A stretch of DNA of 43,826 bases from Frigoribacterium sp. Leaf8 (lineage in GTDB: Bacteria; Actinomycetota; Actinomycetes; Actinomycetales; Microbacteriaceae): NCBI RefSeq assembly GCF_001421165.1, contig NZ_LMKB01000005.1:1421030-1464855 (forward strand). The letters are read 5' to 3'. Shown here one piece after another: positions 36,960 to 43,826 of the stretch. Position 1 is the stretch's first letter; every line of letters begins with the position of its first letter. A program made the translations under genes and the position numbers. The notes beneath the pieces are model-generated. The model did no database searches. It was not told the origin of the DNA and was given only the letters and a program-made list of their open reading frames with translations.

Positions 36960-37364
36960 GCCGACGTTGACCATCCAGTGCTGGCCGAAGCGGTCGTCGA
37001 GCATGCCGAACGAGTCGCCCCACGGCGCCTGCGACAGGGCCTCGTGCACGGTGCCGCCCTCGGCGAGCGCGTCGAACCATCCAGTCAGCGTCTCGGCGTC
37101 GTCGGGTCCGCCGAAGAGCGAGAGCGACACGCTGCTCGCCTCCTCGAGCGGGTACGAGTCGGGGCGGTCCGCCCCCATCAGCAGCAGGCCCGACGGCGTG
37201 GCCAGCTGGGCGTGCATGACCTTCTCGGCCTCGTCGGGGGTGCCGACGCCGAACTCGCCGAAGGTGCTGAAGGTGGGGCTGCCGCCGAAGACGGAGGCGT
37301 AGAAGTCGAACGCCTCCCTCGCCTCGGAGCGGAACGCCAGGTACGGGGTGAGCTGCACGGTCAC
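36945..37364 (-). CDS. VOC/glyoxalase-fold protein (PhnB-like)
   Basis: 139 residues. QLTPYLAFRSEAREAFDFYASVFGGSPTFSTFGEFG at the start and WGDSFGMLDDRFGQHWMVNVGG at the end are characteristic of the PhnB/DUF1653-like group of the vicinal-oxygen-chelate fold, often annotated as 3-demethylubiquinone methyltransferase-like or glyoxalase. Function unknown. GTG start at 37364 with GAGGAGG 5 nt upstream. The stop codon sits in the last unit of an 18-bp triplicate repeat. Confidence 0.9.
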   Translation of the reverse strand: MTVQLTPYLAFRSEAREAFDFYASVFGGSPTFSTFGEFGVGTPDEAEKVMHAQLATPSGLLLMGADRPDSYPLEEASSVSLSLFGGPDDAETLTGWFDALAEGGTVHEALSQAPWGDSFGMLDDRFGQHWMVNVGGTAA

Positions 37365-37476
37365 GGGGGCCTCCTCGGGTCACGGCGCCGGATGGCGTCG
37401 AGCCCAGGGTGGCACCACCCGGGCCGGCGCACCAGCCCCGGATCGACGGCAGGAGGCGCGGGTCGGGCCCCCGGGG

Positions 37477-38703
37477 TCAGGTCGCCGGGGTGCCGCCTCG
37501 CGACGACGCCCACAGCTGCACGGCCAGACCGGCGGCGATGAACCCGAGCATCAGCGCGCCCATGACCACGGCCGTGCCGCCGAGTGCCCCGGCGAGCGGG
37601 GTAGCGGCACCGCCGAGCCCGAACTGCAGGCCGCCCGCGAGCGCGGCGGCCGTACCGGGCGCGCGGTGCCCGAGCGCCTGCGTCAGGGTGATCGACCCGG
37701 GGATGACCCAGCCCCAGCCCGCCGTCACGAGGGCGAGCGCGGGCCAGATCAGTGCCGGGCCGACGCCGGTCAGCGCACCGACGAGCACGAGGGCCGACCC
37801 CACGGTGCAGGTGACGAGCCCCACGGTGAAGAGGTGGTCCTCGGCGAAGCGCCCGACGAGGCGGCGGAACACCAGGGTCGAGGCGATCATGCACGACGCG
37901 TTCGAGGCGAAGACGAGCGTGTAGAGGCCCTCGCCGAAGCCGTACTGCTCCTGGAAGACGAACGACGACGTCGCGATGTACGAGAAGAACCCGATCGTCG
38001 CGGCGCACCCTGTCACGAGGTACCACCGGAAGCGCGGCATCGCGAGCAGCGTGCCCATCCGTCGCAGCGAGGCGACCAGCGAGCCCGCACCCGGCTCGGG
38101 GTCGACGAGCGTCTCGGGCAGACGGCGCGCGGCCGCCCAGGTCAGGGCGGCCCCGAGCACCGCGAGCACGACGAACGTCGCCCTCCAGCTCGACACCGAG
38201 AGCACGACACCGCCCACGAGCGGGGCGACGACCGGGCCGACGGCGTTGATCGCGGCGAGCGTCGCGAAGAGCCTGCTGCGCACGAGGCCCGTCGTCGCGT
38301 CGCCCACCATGGCCCGGGCGGCCACCGAGCCCGCCGCGCCGCCGAGGCCCTGCGCGACGCGCGCGACGACGAGGGTGGCCGCGTCGGGAGCCACGGCGCA
38401 GGCGAGGGAGGCGAGGGCGAACAGGACGGTCCCGCCCAGCAGGATGCGCCTCCTGCCCCGACCGTCGCTGATCGGCCCGATCACGATCTGCCCGACCGCG
38501 AACGCGACGAGGAACGCCGTCAGGCTGAGCTGCACCTCGGCCGTCGACGCCCCGAGGTCGCGCGCGATGGCCGGCAGCGCGGGGATGTACATGTCGGTCG
38601 CGAAGGGCGAGATGCCCACGACGATCGCCACCGTCAGCACGGCACCCCTCGCGGACAACCAGGAGGGGCGGCTCGGCTCGGCCGGGACGTCGTCGTCTCT
38701 CAT
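37477..38703 (-). CDS. Bcr/CflA-family MFS drug exporter
   Basis: 408 residues, 12 membrane helices. Helix 1 FATDMYIPALPAIARDLGAS and loop QIVIGPISDGRGRRRILL are signature segments of the Bcr/CflA group; GLGGAAGSVAARAMVGD and GPVVAPLVGGVV follow. Exports bicyclomycin-, chloramphenicol- or metabolite-type compounds. ATG at 38703 with TAGGCT 7 nt upstream. Divergent from a MarR gene, with the shared operator between them. Confidence 0.93.
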   Translation of the reverse strand: MRDDDVPAEPSRPSWLSARGAVLTVAIVVGISPFATDMYIPALPAIARDLGASTAEVQLSLTAFLVAFAVGQIVIGPISDGRGRRRILLGGTVLFALASLACAVAPDAATLVVARVAQGLGGAAGSVAARAMVGDATTGLVRSRLFATLAAINAVGPVVAPLVGGVVLSVSSWRATFVVLAVLGAALTWAAARRLPETLVDPEPGAGSLVASLRRMGTLLAMPRFRWYLVTGCAATIGFFSYIATSSFVFQEQYGFGEGLYTLVFASNASCMIASTLVFRRLVGRFAEDHLFTVGLVTCTVGSALVLVGALTGVGPALIWPALALVTAGWGWVIPGSITLTQALGHRAPGTAAALAGGLQFGLGGAATPLAGALGGTAVVMGALMLGFIAAGLAVQLWASSRGGTPAT

Positions 38704-38710
38704 CGGCACG

Positions 38711-38716
38711 AGCCTA
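38711..38716 (-). promoter_or_regulatory. Candidate leaderless -10 box of the Bcr/CflA gene
   Basis: TAGGCT on the minus strand, 7 nt before the ATG at 38703. Confidence 0.5.
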
Positions 38717-38764
38717 GGCGCGGGGCGCCCCGAGGGGTCGCGTCGCACGCGGACCGCGACCAGA

Positions 38765-38795
38765 CGTTTACTTAGCCGAACTAAACGAGTATCGT
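38765..38795 (+). promoter_or_regulatory. MarR operator and promoter in the divergent gap
   Basis: CGTTTA (38765-38770) and TAAACG (38782-38787) form a perfect dyad with an inner TTAG/CTAA pair. It overlaps a TTTACT -35-like site (38767), 17-nt spacer and TATCGT -10 (38790-38795). The ATG follows 9 nt later. Confidence 0.65.
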
Positions 38796-38804
38796 GGCCC
38801 GGCG

Positions 38805-39266
38805 ATGACCGACTCCGCGCCTCCCGCCCCCTCCGCCACCCGGGCCGTGCCGCACGCCCACCTCGCGACCGACGTGCGCGGCGCCGTGCTGCGGCTCGCC
38901 CGCCGCCTGCGCCAGCAGAAGGCCGACGCCGACGTCACCGACGCCCAGATGGCCGCCCTCGGCTACGTCGTGCAGAACCAACCGCTGACGATCGGGGCGC
39001 TGACCGCCCACGAGGGCGTCACTCCCCCGTCGATGAACCGGACCGTCGGCAAGCTCGTCGACGCCGGGCTGCTGCGTCGCACGGTCGACGACGACGACAA
39101 GCGCCGCGTGCTGCTCGAGACGACCGAGGCCGGCGCCGCCTTCGTCTTCGAGACGCGTCGACGTCGGGACGAGTGGCTCGTGCCCCGCCTCTCGGCCCTC
39201 ACCGCGGACGAGCGCCGCACCCTGGCCGACGCCACCGAGATCCTGCGGAAGCTGACCCGCTCGTGA
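38805..39266 (+). CDS. MarR-family regulator between two exporters
   Basis: 153 residues. DNA-binding region about 45-110: VTDAQMAALGYVV, LTIGALTAHEGVTPPSMNRTVGKLVDAGLLRRTVDDDDKRRVLLETTEAG with DDKRR wing. Remaining helices form the dimer interface. Probably represses itself, the downstream MFS gene and the divergent Bcr/CflA gene from the operator at 38765. Stop overlaps the next start (GTGA). Confidence 0.92.
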   Translation: MTDSAPPAPSATRAVPHAHLATDVRGAVLRLARRLRQQKADADVTDAQMAALGYVVQNQPLTIGALTAHEGVTPPSMNRTVGKLVDAGLLRRTVDDDDKRRVLLETTEAGAAFVFETRRRRDEWLVPRLSALTADERRTLADATEILRKLTRS

Positions 39267-40645
39267 GCGCCATGTTCCGCAGCCTGTCGCTGTTCAACTA
39301 CCGCCTCTGGTTCGCGGGGGCGCTCGTGTCCAACATCGGCACCTGGATGCAGCGCACGGCACAGGACTGGCTCGTGCTCACCGACCTGACCGACAACGAC
39401 GCCACGGCCCTCGGCATCACCATGGCGCTGCAGTTCGCCCCGCCGATCCTGATGGTGCCGATCACGGGGCTGATCGCCGACCGGTTCGACCGGCGGCGAC
39501 TGCTGATGGTCACGCAGCTGAGCATGGGCCTGCTCGGGCTCGGCCTGGGCGTGCTCGTCCTCACCGACAGCGTGCAGCTCTGGATGGTCTACCTCTTCGC
39601 CCTCCTGCTCGGCGTCGCAGCCGCGATCGACGCCCCGGTGCGGCAGAGCTTCGTGTCCGAACTCGTGCCCCCCGGCCACCTGACGAACGCCGTCAGCCTG
39701 AACTCGGCGTCGTTCAACGGCGCACGCCTGGTCGGCCCCGCGGTCGCCGGCGTGCTGATCGCGACGATCGGCACGGGGTGGGTGTTCCTGATCAACGCCG
39801 GCTCGTTCGCGGCCGTGCTGCTGTCGTTGCGGTTCATCCGGGTGGCCCAGCTCGAGCTGAAGCCGGCCGTGTCGCGGGCCAAGGGCCAGATCCGCGAGGG
39901 GTTCCGGTACGTGCGCGAGAGGCCCGACCTCGTCGTCGTCTTCGTCATGGTCTTCGTCATCGGCACCTTCGGCCTGAACTTCGCCATCTTCACCTCGACC
40001 ATGGCCAGCGTCGAGTTCGGTGTCGACGCGAGCGGGTTCGGCCTGCTGTCGTCGGCGATCGCGGTGGGGTCGCTGGTCGGCGCCCTGCTCTCGGCCCGAC
40101 GTGAGAAGCCCCGCTGGCGCGTGCTCGTCACGGCGGCCCTGGCCTTCGGCGTGACCTGCCTCGTCGCCGCCGTCATGCCGACCTACTGGAGCTTCGCGGC
40201 CGTGCTCGTCACCGTCGGACTCGCCTCGATCACCCTGATGACGACGGCGAACGCCACCGTGCAGCTGACCACGGCACCCCGCATGCGCGGGCGCGTCATG
40301 GCGCTCTACATGGCCGTCTTCACCGGCGGCACGCCCCTCGGCGCACCGATGGTCGGCTGGGTCGCGAACGTCGCCGGACCGCGCTGGGCCATCGGCGTCG
40401 CGGCGGCGTCGGGCTTCGTGGCGGCCGGCGTCGCGATCGTCTGGCTCGTCCGCGGGCAACACCTGCGGGTGCGCCGCGTCCGTGGGGGCGAGCCCGAGCC
40501 CGTGACCGGAGCGCTGCCCGTGCTCGGGGCGGGCCGGTTCCACTACCGCCTGCAGCACGACGGCGACGCGGCCGCCGCCCGGGCGCGCGACGAGACCGCG
40601 GCCGAGTTCGCCGTCGACGAGGGCACGGCGACGCGACCGTCCTGA
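39263..40645 (+). CDS. MFS transporter (MFS_3/Tet-V-like)
   Basis: 460 residues from the GTG at 39263; an ATG at 39272 is equally possible. Twelve predicted helices: FRSLSLFNYRLWFAGALVSNIGTWMQRTAQDWLV, motif A TGLIADRFDRRRLLM and the inter-domain loop with IREGFRYVRERPDLVVVFVM are typical of the transmembrane-secretion-effector group that includes enterobactin and macrolide exporters. The cytoplasmic tail of about 60 residues is charged. Co-translated with the MarR regulator. Substrate unknown. Confidence 0.92.
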   Translation: MSAMFRSLSLFNYRLWFAGALVSNIGTWMQRTAQDWLVLTDLTDNDATALGITMALQFAPPILMVPITGLIADRFDRRRLLMVTQLSMGLLGLGLGVLVLTDSVQLWMVYLFALLLGVAAAIDAPVRQSFVSELVPPGHLTNAVSLNSASFNGARLVGPAVAGVLIATIGTGWVFLINAGSFAAVLLSLRFIRVAQLELKPAVSRAKGQIREGFRYVRERPDLVVVFVMVFVIGTFGLNFAIFTSTMASVEFGVDASGFGLLSSAIAVGSLVGALLSARREKPRWRVLVTAALAFGVTCLVAAVMPTYWSFAAVLVTVGLASITLMTTANATVQLTTAPRMRGRVMALYMAVFTGGTPLGAPMVGWVANVAGPRWAIGVAAASGFVAAGVAIVWLVRGQHLRVRRVRGGEPEPVTGALPVLGAGRFHYRLQHDGDAAAARARDETAAEFAVDEGTATRPS

Positions 40646-40668
40646 CCGGGAGGCGCGGTGCCGGCGGG

Positions 40669-41703
40669 TCAGAGGCGCGCGTAGACCAGCAGGGACGCCA
40701 GCAGCACGACGAACGGCGCGATCAGCAGCACGTTGAGCAGCTTGTGCTCGACCATCACGGCGACCCACTCGCGCAGGAAGGCGCTCGGCACGTAGTACGC
40801 GGCGGTGGGCGCCCCGACCACGTCGGCGCTGCTGCCGGCGTCCCGCGCCAGCAGCGCGGCGCGCAGGACGTGGTAGTTGTTCGTCACGACCAGGGTCGAC
40901 CCGGTCCGACCGGCGTCGGCGAGCACCTTCCCCGACAGCACGAGGTTCTCGCGGGTCGAGCGCGACTCGGTCTCGGGCAGCACGTCGGCCGGGTCGGCCC
41001 CCTGGGCGATCAGGTACTCGGCCATGGCCTCGCCCTCGGGACGCGGTTCGTCGGCCCCCTGACCGCCCGACGGGACGAGCACCGGCCGCCTCACGCCCTC
41101 GGGGGTCGCGCGGTAGATCGCCAGCGCCCGGTCGAGTCGGCTGCGCAGCAGCGGCGGCACCTCGCCGCGGATCAGCCCGGAGCCGAGCACGATCAGGGCG
41201 TCGGGCTGCTCGCGCACCCGGGGTCGGGCGTAGACGAGCGACCACAGGGTGAACGCGGCGAACGTGAGCGCGGCGTAGCCGGTGACGAAGACCACGACGA
41301 TGCCGAGCCCCACGGCTGCGTCCTGGAGGGCCGCGACGTCCGACCGGCGACCGGCCTCGACGATCACGACGACGAGCAACGGCACGCCGATCAGCGCGAT
41401 GCCGACCAGCAACGACAGCAGGTTGCCGAGGCTGCGCCCTTCGGACCGCAGCATGGTGACGCCGTTCGCGATCGCGAAGACGGCGAGCGCGAGGACGAGC
41501 AGGGGCACGAGCGCCACGGCGACGAGGAACACGAAGACGAGCGGCGGGAACGCCGCGACGAGGACGTTCGCGGCGGCGACGACCCCGAAGCCCCCGGCCA
41601 TCAAGAGGAACACCCCGTTGCGGAACCGGCGGGCGTCCCGCCGACGCGACGCGGCGAAGAGCAGCAGGAAGACGACGGCGATGCCGGCCGAGATCGCGGT
41701 CAT
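40669..41703 (-). CDS. YdcF/SanA-type membrane protein (DUF218)
   Basis: 344 residues. Five membrane helices in the first 165 residues, then a soluble DUF218 domain: PDALIVLGSGLIRGEVPPLLRSRLDRAL (about 180-207), VLVPSGGQGADEPRPEGEAMAEYLI, ESRSTRENL and TLVVTNNYHVLRAALLAR, and a last helix at the C-terminus. The family is linked to envelope barrier function, mechanism unknown. ATG at 41703 with TAGCCT 6 nt upstream. Convergent with the MFS gene across a 23-bp gap containing a GGAGGCGCGG element within a CTGACC/GGTCAG stem. Confidence 0.9.
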   Translation of the reverse strand: MTAISAGIAVVFLLLFAASRRRDARRFRNGVFLLMAGGFGVVAAANVLVAAFPPLVFVFLVAVALVPLLVLALAVFAIANGVTMLRSEGRSLGNLLSLLVGIALIGVPLLVVVIVEAGRRSDVAALQDAAVGLGIVVVFVTGYAALTFAAFTLWSLVYARPRVREQPDALIVLGSGLIRGEVPPLLRSRLDRALAIYRATPEGVRRPVLVPSGGQGADEPRPEGEAMAEYLIAQGADPADVLPETESRSTRENLVLSGKVLADAGRTGSTLVVTNNYHVLRAALLARDAGSSADVVGAPTAAYYVPSAFLREWVAVMVEHKLLNVLLIAPFVVLLASLLVYARL

Positions 41704-41709
41704 GAGCAG

Positions 41710-41715
41710 AGGCTA
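41710..41715 (-). promoter_or_regulatory. Candidate leaderless -10 box of the YdcF-type gene
   Basis: TAGCCT on the minus strand, 6 nt before the ATG. Confidence 0.45.
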
Positions 41716-41980
41716 CCCGCAGGGCGCAATGCAACCCGGAGGGCGGCAGGGAGAGAATTTCAGCGCGAAATAAGGGAGCTTGTGACCGCGTGCCGAAAAT
41801 CTCGGAGGAGCCGGTGGCGTAGCCACTTGAACGGAGTCTCGGAGGTGGCTACGAGGGAGAGCAGCGACCGAGCCGCCGAAGGCTTCACGGCAAAAAGACG
41901 TGCCCGAAGGGCATTGAGCGCCGCGTAGCGGCTCCCTGGGAGCGCAGCGACTCCCCCGGACCGCAAAGCGGGCCGTTCGC
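41716..41980. other. Structured non-coding stretch at the start of the accessory tail
   Basis: No frame looks like a gene. It has A/T-richer patches and several short dyads: GTGGC-GTA-GCCAC (41814-41826), a competing GTAGCCAC/GTGGCTAC pair (41819-41826 with 41844-41851), GCCGC-GTA-GCGGC near 41920 and CTCCC-TGGGAG nearby. TCTCGGAGG occurs twice. It looks like a repetitive extragenic or decayed element. Confidence 0.5.
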
Positions 41981-41986
41981 TACTGT
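41981..41986 (+). promoter_or_regulatory. Candidate leaderless -10 box of the 58-aa membrane protein gene
   Basis: TACTGT, 6 nt before an in-frame GTG (41993) and 9 nt before the ATG at 41996. Confidence 0.45.
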
Positions 41987-41995
41987 CGACCCGTG

Positions 41996-42172
41996 ATGAT
42001 GCGAGTCGTGATCCTCCTAGGCGTCGGCCTCATGGTGGTCATCGCCGTGGTCGCGATGGTGCTCATGGTGAAAGACATTCGCGCCAACCGCCCCGCGTCT
42101 CGGCGCGCAATCATGACGCTCTGCGCGGCCGGCATCGTCGCGGCCGCGACCATCGCCTACGCCGTCATCTGA
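41996..42172 (+). CDS. Small two-helix membrane protein
   Basis: 58 residues from the ATG at 41996; starts at 41993 (GTG) or 41999 (ATG) are also possible. Two hydrophobic segments, about 4-25 (VVILLGVGLMVVIAVVAMVLM) and 38-58 (AIMTLCAAGIVAAATIAYAV), joined by a short basic loop KDIRANRPASRR. No family recognised. No Shine-Dalgarno; a TACTGT box just upstream suggests a leaderless mRNA. Confidence 0.6.
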   Translation: MMRVVILLGVGLMVVIAVVAMVLMVKDIRANRPASRRAIMTLCAAGIVAAATIAYAVI

Positions 42173-42226
42173 CACGAGCGCGCGTCGGCCGGCACAGGAC
42201 TCGAGAACGGTCGGAGTGCACGAAGA

Positions 42227-42264
42227 AGCCCCCGCCCGGCTGGGAGAGCCGGAATGCGGGGGCT
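42227..42264 (-). terminator. Terminator of the right-end minus-strand genes
   Basis: AGCCCCCGC (42227-42235) pairs with GCGGGGGCT (42256-42264), with an inner CCGGCT/AGCCGG stem. On the minus strand it is followed by TTCTTC. The strip between it and the next gene (42265-42368) shows only a small CAGCT/AGCTG stem. Confidence 0.65.
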
Positions 42265-42368
42265 GCTACTGCCTAGCGGGTTAGGGACCGCCCGGCAGCT
42301 CTCGGCCAGCTCGGGGGGAAGCTGACCGGAGCCAAGCTACGCGCAGCCCACTGACGGCTCTCTCGGGC

Positions 42369-42521
42369 TCAGTAGGGAGCGACTGAGGTCACGATGCGAT
42401 CCTCGGGCAGCGTGGCGCGCACCTGGTCGATCGCGGCGGCCGGTGTCGGGGCGTTGACCTCGACGGCCATGGCCTCGGCGATCGTGTCAGCCTTGGGGCG
42501 GTGCCTGACGAACCAGCTCAT
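42369..42521 (-). CDS. 50-residue protein of unknown function
   Basis: MSWFVRHRPKADTIAEAMAVEV, then an Ala/Pro-rich segment and IDQVRATLPEDRIVTSVAPY. Soluble, no recognised domain. It starts 19 nt after the stop of the next gene upstream, same strand, suggesting a small operon of orphan genes ending at the hairpin 42227-42264. No clear ribosome site. Confidence 0.5.
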   Translation of the reverse strand: MSWFVRHRPKADTIAEAMAVEVNAPTPAAAIDQVRATLPEDRIVTSVAPY

Positions 42522-42540
42522 GACCGGGCGCTACCCGGGG

Positions 42541-42849
42541 TCACGACGGCCACTCGTCCGGCTCAGGGTGCAGCCGGCCCGTGAGGGCCGACAGCTCGGC
42601 CTCGTGCTGGATCATCCATGCGACGGCGCTGTTCAGGCTCCCCTCTCGGCGCAGCCAGGGCCGGCCGCCGGCATCGTCTCGGCCGTGGGCGTAGCAGTGG
42701 TAAACGATGCCGCCCAGCTCGGGGCGCGAGAGGACATAGCCAAGGGGCGCGGCACGGTCCCGGCGTACCTGCCAGACACCGAAGTGTCCCGGTGCTGGCG
42801 GCACTGCGAACGGGTGCGTTGGGATCGGCCGGCGCAGAATTTTGGCCAC
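42541..42849 (-). CDS. Orphan protein of accessory tail
   Basis: 102 residues from the GTG at 42849, or 111 from an in-frame GTG at 42876. VAKILRRPIPTHPFAVPPAPGHFGVWQVRRDRAAPLGYVL, then GGIVYHCYAHGRDDAGGRPWLRREGSLNSAVAWMIQHEAEL. The shape (short beta strands, HCYAHGR, WMIQHEAEL helix) resembles small phage-type orphans, but I cannot name a family. An AGGTGA sequence precedes the internal GTG. Codon use is less GC-biased than in the core genes. Confidence 0.6.
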   Translation of the reverse strand: MAKILRRPIPTHPFAVPPAPGHFGVWQVRRDRAAPLGYVLSRPELGGIVYHCYAHGRDDAGGRPWLRREGSLNSAVAWMIQHEAELSALTGRLHPEPDEWPS

Positions 42850-42901
42850 TGCTTCACCTGATCCTCGAACTCCCACGGCGGGAGCGTAGGGCGAGCCTCC
42901 G

Positions 42902-43723
42902 TCAGTGCAGTTCGGCGGGCCTGTTTCGGCTGTCCCAGAGGTCGAGAGCTATCTCGATCATGTCGAGCGCGGCATCGAAGTAGCCGGCTAGGGCAAGCAG
43001 GCTGGGCGTCATCATGAAGTCGGCCCCGCCGTGCTCGGACGGACCGACTTGCTCGCGGTCAAGCATGAGAAGAATCATCGAGCCGTTCGCGTGAGCCATG
43101 CCACTAGAGGTCTGCCAGAGAGTCAACGGCGACTGGAACAACGACGGCAGTAGTGGGCCTAGCTCTTTAAGACGATTCGTCACCCTCTCAACGTCTCGAA
43201 GGTCGACGCCAACAAGTCCGGGCCGCGCGTCCCGGTTCCTTTCGAGGGCGGCAAGAGTTCGCGCCCACCCTGGGTCGTCTCGTTCCAAATGCTGCATGGC
43301 GACGTGAACCAGACGGCGGTTCTCGCGCGCGAGTTTCAATGACCGAAGCACTCGGTCGTCGCGGGACGACGGGTGCAGGAGCCACAGGGCCGTACCCGCG
43401 GCCTCGTAGGCGCTTCTCACAAGCGTGAACATGGCAAAGGGGAGGACGGCTCCGCCGTCCGTAACGATGATCTTGAACGCGTGCAGGTGGTCAAGGGCAA
43501 CGCCGAGGCCAGCGCGTAGCTGGTCAGGGGCCGAGCTGTACGGGGTCGCGCTTCGGTCCCCCGCGAGTGATGAGCCTGCCTTCACAGCCAGCGCCTCGGC
43601 ACGGGCCGCAAGCGTGTCGTAGCGCGCGAAGCTGCGCGCCAGTGCGCGTCTCCCCAGCTCCTCGTGCTCGGGAGCTTCCTGCCGGTCATGCTGGCCCCGC
43701 TCGCCGTCACCTACTGCTGTCAT
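42902..43723 (-). CDS. Helical orphan protein of unknown function
   Basis: 273 residues, almost wholly helical by composition, no signal or membrane helix. Features: AFKIIVTDGGAVLPFAMFTLVRSAYEAAGTALWLLHPSSRDDRVLRSLKLARENRRLVHVAMQHLE and TLWQTSSGMAHANGSMILL. The conserved-looking Arg-Ser-x-x-Glu and Ser-x-x-x-Ala-His-x-x-x-Ser patches recall HEPN- or DUF5677-like helical proteins of defence and stress loci, but this is a weak resemblance. Base composition is lower in GC than the core genes. First gene of the right-end minus-strand group; ATG at 43723 without a good ribosome site. Confidence 0.65.
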   Translation of the reverse strand: MTAVGDGERGQHDRQEAPEHEELGRRALARSFARYDTLAARAEALAVKAGSSLAGDRSATPYSSAPDQLRAGLGVALDHLHAFKIIVTDGGAVLPFAMFTLVRSAYEAAGTALWLLHPSSRDDRVLRSLKLARENRRLVHVAMQHLERDDPGWARTLAALERNRDARPGLVGVDLRDVERVTNRLKELGPLLPSLFQSPLTLWQTSSGMAHANGSMILLMLDREQVGPSEHGGADFMMTPSLLALAGYFDAALDMIEIALDLWDSRNRPAELH

Positions 43724-43767
43724 GCAGCAATCTTGGAGGCCTTGGTTGACGTCCGATAGCCGGTGGC

Positions 43768-43826
43768 GGTTTCAGGGGGTCGTTGCAACGGGTGGTTGTT
43801 TCGGGTCCGAGAGTAGCTCCTGGAAC
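43768..43826. mobile_element. Possible IS30-type inverted-repeat end, element off-window
   Basis: GGTTTCAGGGGGTCGTTGCAAC at 43768-43789 in outline: key parts are GTTTCA and the GTTGCAAC palindrome, resembling the terminal repeats of actinobacterial IS30-family elements. The interior would extend beyond the right edge. No transposase is visible here. Confidence 0.35.

Noticed and set aside
41760-41966. A 68-residue minus-strand protein
   Set aside because: It lies across the dyad-rich non-coding stretch, lacks start signals and its sequence follows the palindromes.

Overview
The window is a compact, very GC-rich stretch (roughly 70% G+C) with actinobacterial codon use. Short spacers, GTGA/ATGA start-stop overlaps and many start codons placed 6-7 nt behind a TANNNT hexamer, together with the gene content, suggest a member of the Microbacteriaceae, perhaps a plant-associated genus such as Frigoribacterium or Curtobacterium. 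The genus is inferred, not proven.

Layout. 1-1993: 5' part of glgX (glycogen debranching), cut by the window edge. 2109-3390: an AbiEi-like/endonuclease-like gene between two hairpins that share a 29-bp direct repeat. 3422-8861: kdpD-kdpE followed on the same strand by a large APC-superfamily permease; no kdpFABC is present. 9164-9829: TetR-type regulator. 9955-13339: overlapping operon acyl-CoA dehydrogenase / PIG-L deacetylase-methyltransferase fusion / family 2 glycosyltransferase. 13422-20377: serine-tRNA neighbourhood with tRNA-Ser(GCU), tRNA-Ser(UGA), serS and a HAD phosphatase, plus an LCP cell-wall ligase, a secreted GH6 cellulase and a 99-aa orphan. The 3' end of tRNA-Ser(UGA) is repeated twice in a 96-bp tandem array. 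20476-25132: lipid kinase, pheA, pgm, D,D-carboxypeptidase-like lipoprotein. 25331-28627: DHA2 drug exporter, a candidate terminated small RNA, MarR regulator with CTAG-rich operator, small membrane protein. 28584-31828: solitary beta-class DNA methyltransferase, GNAT, lipoate ligase, alpha/beta hydrolase. 31900-35061: two-component system with its probable target, a double-PepSY protein; the same TGAAGC direct repeats precede both transcription units. 35195-37364: SDR, HAD hydrolase, VOC protein. 37477-40645: MarR regulator between a divergent Bcr/CflA exporter and an overlapping MFS gene. 40669-41703: YdcF-type membrane protein. 41704-43826: accessory tail with structured non-coding DNA, small orphan genes and a possible IS30-type end.

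How it works together. Most genes are core metabolism and envelope functions (glycogen/glucose phosphate, phenylalanine, serine charging, cell wall), interleaved with three regulator-exporter or regulator-target modules whose operators can be read in the DNA. The best candidates for something undescribed are the acyl-CoA dehydrogenase/PIG-L-MT/GT2 operon, the hairpin-flanked nuclease-like gene, the tRNA-Ser tail array, and the self-contained two-component/PepSY regulon. Function calls rest on motifs read by eye; no database search was possible.
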